A DNA stretch of 64,000 bases, from the NCBI RefSeq assembly GCF_900113055.1, contig NZ_FONZ01000002.1:310001-374000 (forward strand), read 5' to 3'. This document shows, piece by piece, positions 63,635-64,000 of this stretch. A model generated the notes under the pieces. It was not told where the DNA came from and made no database searches. It saw nothing but the letters and a program-made list of their open reading frames with translations. Numbering within the stretch: position 1 is the first letter of the stretch; each line of letters opens with the position of its first letter. Position numbers and translations under genes: made by a program. The DNA is from Flavimobilis marinus. Its GTDB lineage: Bacteria; Actinomycetota; Actinomycetes; Actinomycetales; Cellulomonadaceae.

Positions 63635-64000
63635 CTACGGACCGGAGCGCACCCAGGTCGAGAGCGCGGTGTCGAGGATCCTGAGACGTGTGGTCTCGGT
63701 TTGCACTTTGCGCCACATGGCCACCTCGCTGATGAGTGGTGTGAGGCGGTCGATGGCTTCCATGAGGTCCCGGTCGCTGATCAGCGCTCGAAACACCTGC
63801 CAGTCGACCCGGTAGTCATCTCGCCCGGCCTCTGACCGGAGCCCGAGGTACCCACGGACGACTTCGTTCCTCACGGGGAAGAGGTTCGGACGCTTGCGTG
63901 CGCAGAGTTTGCTAGCAGCTTCCCAGTCGTCGGGGTTCTCGGTGGTCGGTCCCGAAAATGCAACCATGATGTTTAGGTAGAGGCTTTCCATGGCTTGGAG
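63635..64000 (-). CDS. Cut-off hypothetical protein, DUF6308-like
   Basis: At least 118 residues are visible; the frame stays open to the right edge, so the ATG at 63991 may be internal. WEAASKLCARKRPNLFPVRNEVV resembles the core of DUF6308 proteins, where the Lys is followed by P-V-x-D; here the Asp position is Asn. That core is reminiscent of the Lys/Asp elements of the neighbouring OGG-fold protein. A C-terminal helix rich in Arg and Thr follows. Function unknown. Confidence 0.5.
   Translation of the reverse strand, partial: LQAMESLYLNIMVAFSGPTTENPDDWEAASKLCARKRPNLFPVRNEVVRGYLGLRSEAGRDDYRVDWQVFRALISDRDLMEAIDRLTPLISEVAMWRKVQTETTRLRILDTALSTWVRSGP

Larger units (their letters stand above)
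55438..64000. mobile_element. Integrated genomic (defence) island, right end outside window
   Basis: From the tRNA-Val fragment to the right edge, base composition drops visibly below that of the core genes, spacing between genes widens, an insertion-sequence relic appears and nearly every gene is of the kind found in defence islands (cyclase/effector pair, methyltransferase-nuclease, nuclease-like DUF4268 protein). No integrase is visible here; it would be expected near the far end with the intact tRNA-Val. The extent is inferred. Confidence 0.65.

Overview
The window is chromosomal DNA of a high-GC Gram-positive bacterium. Codons ending in G or C, frequent GTG starts, the phosphatidyl-inositol mannoside genes (thrS, HIT protein, PI-phosphate synthase, acyltransferase, pimA) and the run pdxS, pdxT, yebC, ruvCAB, yajC, secDF, apt, rel, hisS all point to an actinobacterium. 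A Micrococcales/Cellulomonas-like host is my inference from overall style; no rRNA is present to settle it.

Region 1 (1-25,300) is core genome, mostly on the minus strand: the end of an ECF transporter T subunit, a lipoprotein, hisS, a metallo-beta-lactamase-fold hydrolase, a DUF349 protein (plus strand), rel, apt, secF, secD, yajC, ruvB, ruvA, ruvC, yebC, pdxT, a Nudix hydrolase, pdxS, the PIM lipid operon, thrS and a PBP4-type carboxypeptidase. Many neighbours overlap by 1-4 bases, so long translationally coupled operons are likely. A near-consensus LexA box lies between ruvC and ruvA.

Region 2 (25,400-53,700) is mixed metabolic DNA: an OpuC-like quaternary-amine ABC importer, two CNNM/CBS transporters, an alditol-oxidase-like flavoprotein, a compact copper nitrite reductase module (NirK with an extra cupredoxin domain, two membrane proteins, a three-cysteine HTH regulator and a DUF2249 protein), a GH13 glycosidase, and a phenolic-lipid/quinone type gene set (type III PKS, methyltransferase, FAD monooxygenase, facing a UbiA prenyltransferase). 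Transaldolase, a quinone oxidoreductase, a P-loop kinase, a peptidase S51 homologue, an amine-oxidase-like flavoprotein, DUF427 and an aldo/keto reductase follow.

Region 3 (53,900-64,000) is accessory and visibly richer in A/T. An unknown secreted protein is followed at 55,438-55,482 by the 3' part of a tRNA-Val(CAC) gene without its 5' half, which I read as the left attachment site of an integrated element whose intact tRNA lies beyond the right edge. The element carries a DUF4268/PD-(D/E)XK protein, a two-gene Pycsar-type defence operon (class III nucleotide cyclase plus a three-helix membrane effector, overlapping by ATGA), an IS3-family transposase relic, a single-chain N6-adenine methyltransferase/nuclease of the type ISP/IIG kind, an OGG-fold glycosylase-like protein and a cut-off DUF6308-like protein. 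This is best read as a defence island.

No rRNA, intact tRNA, CRISPR array or complete insertion sequence was seen.
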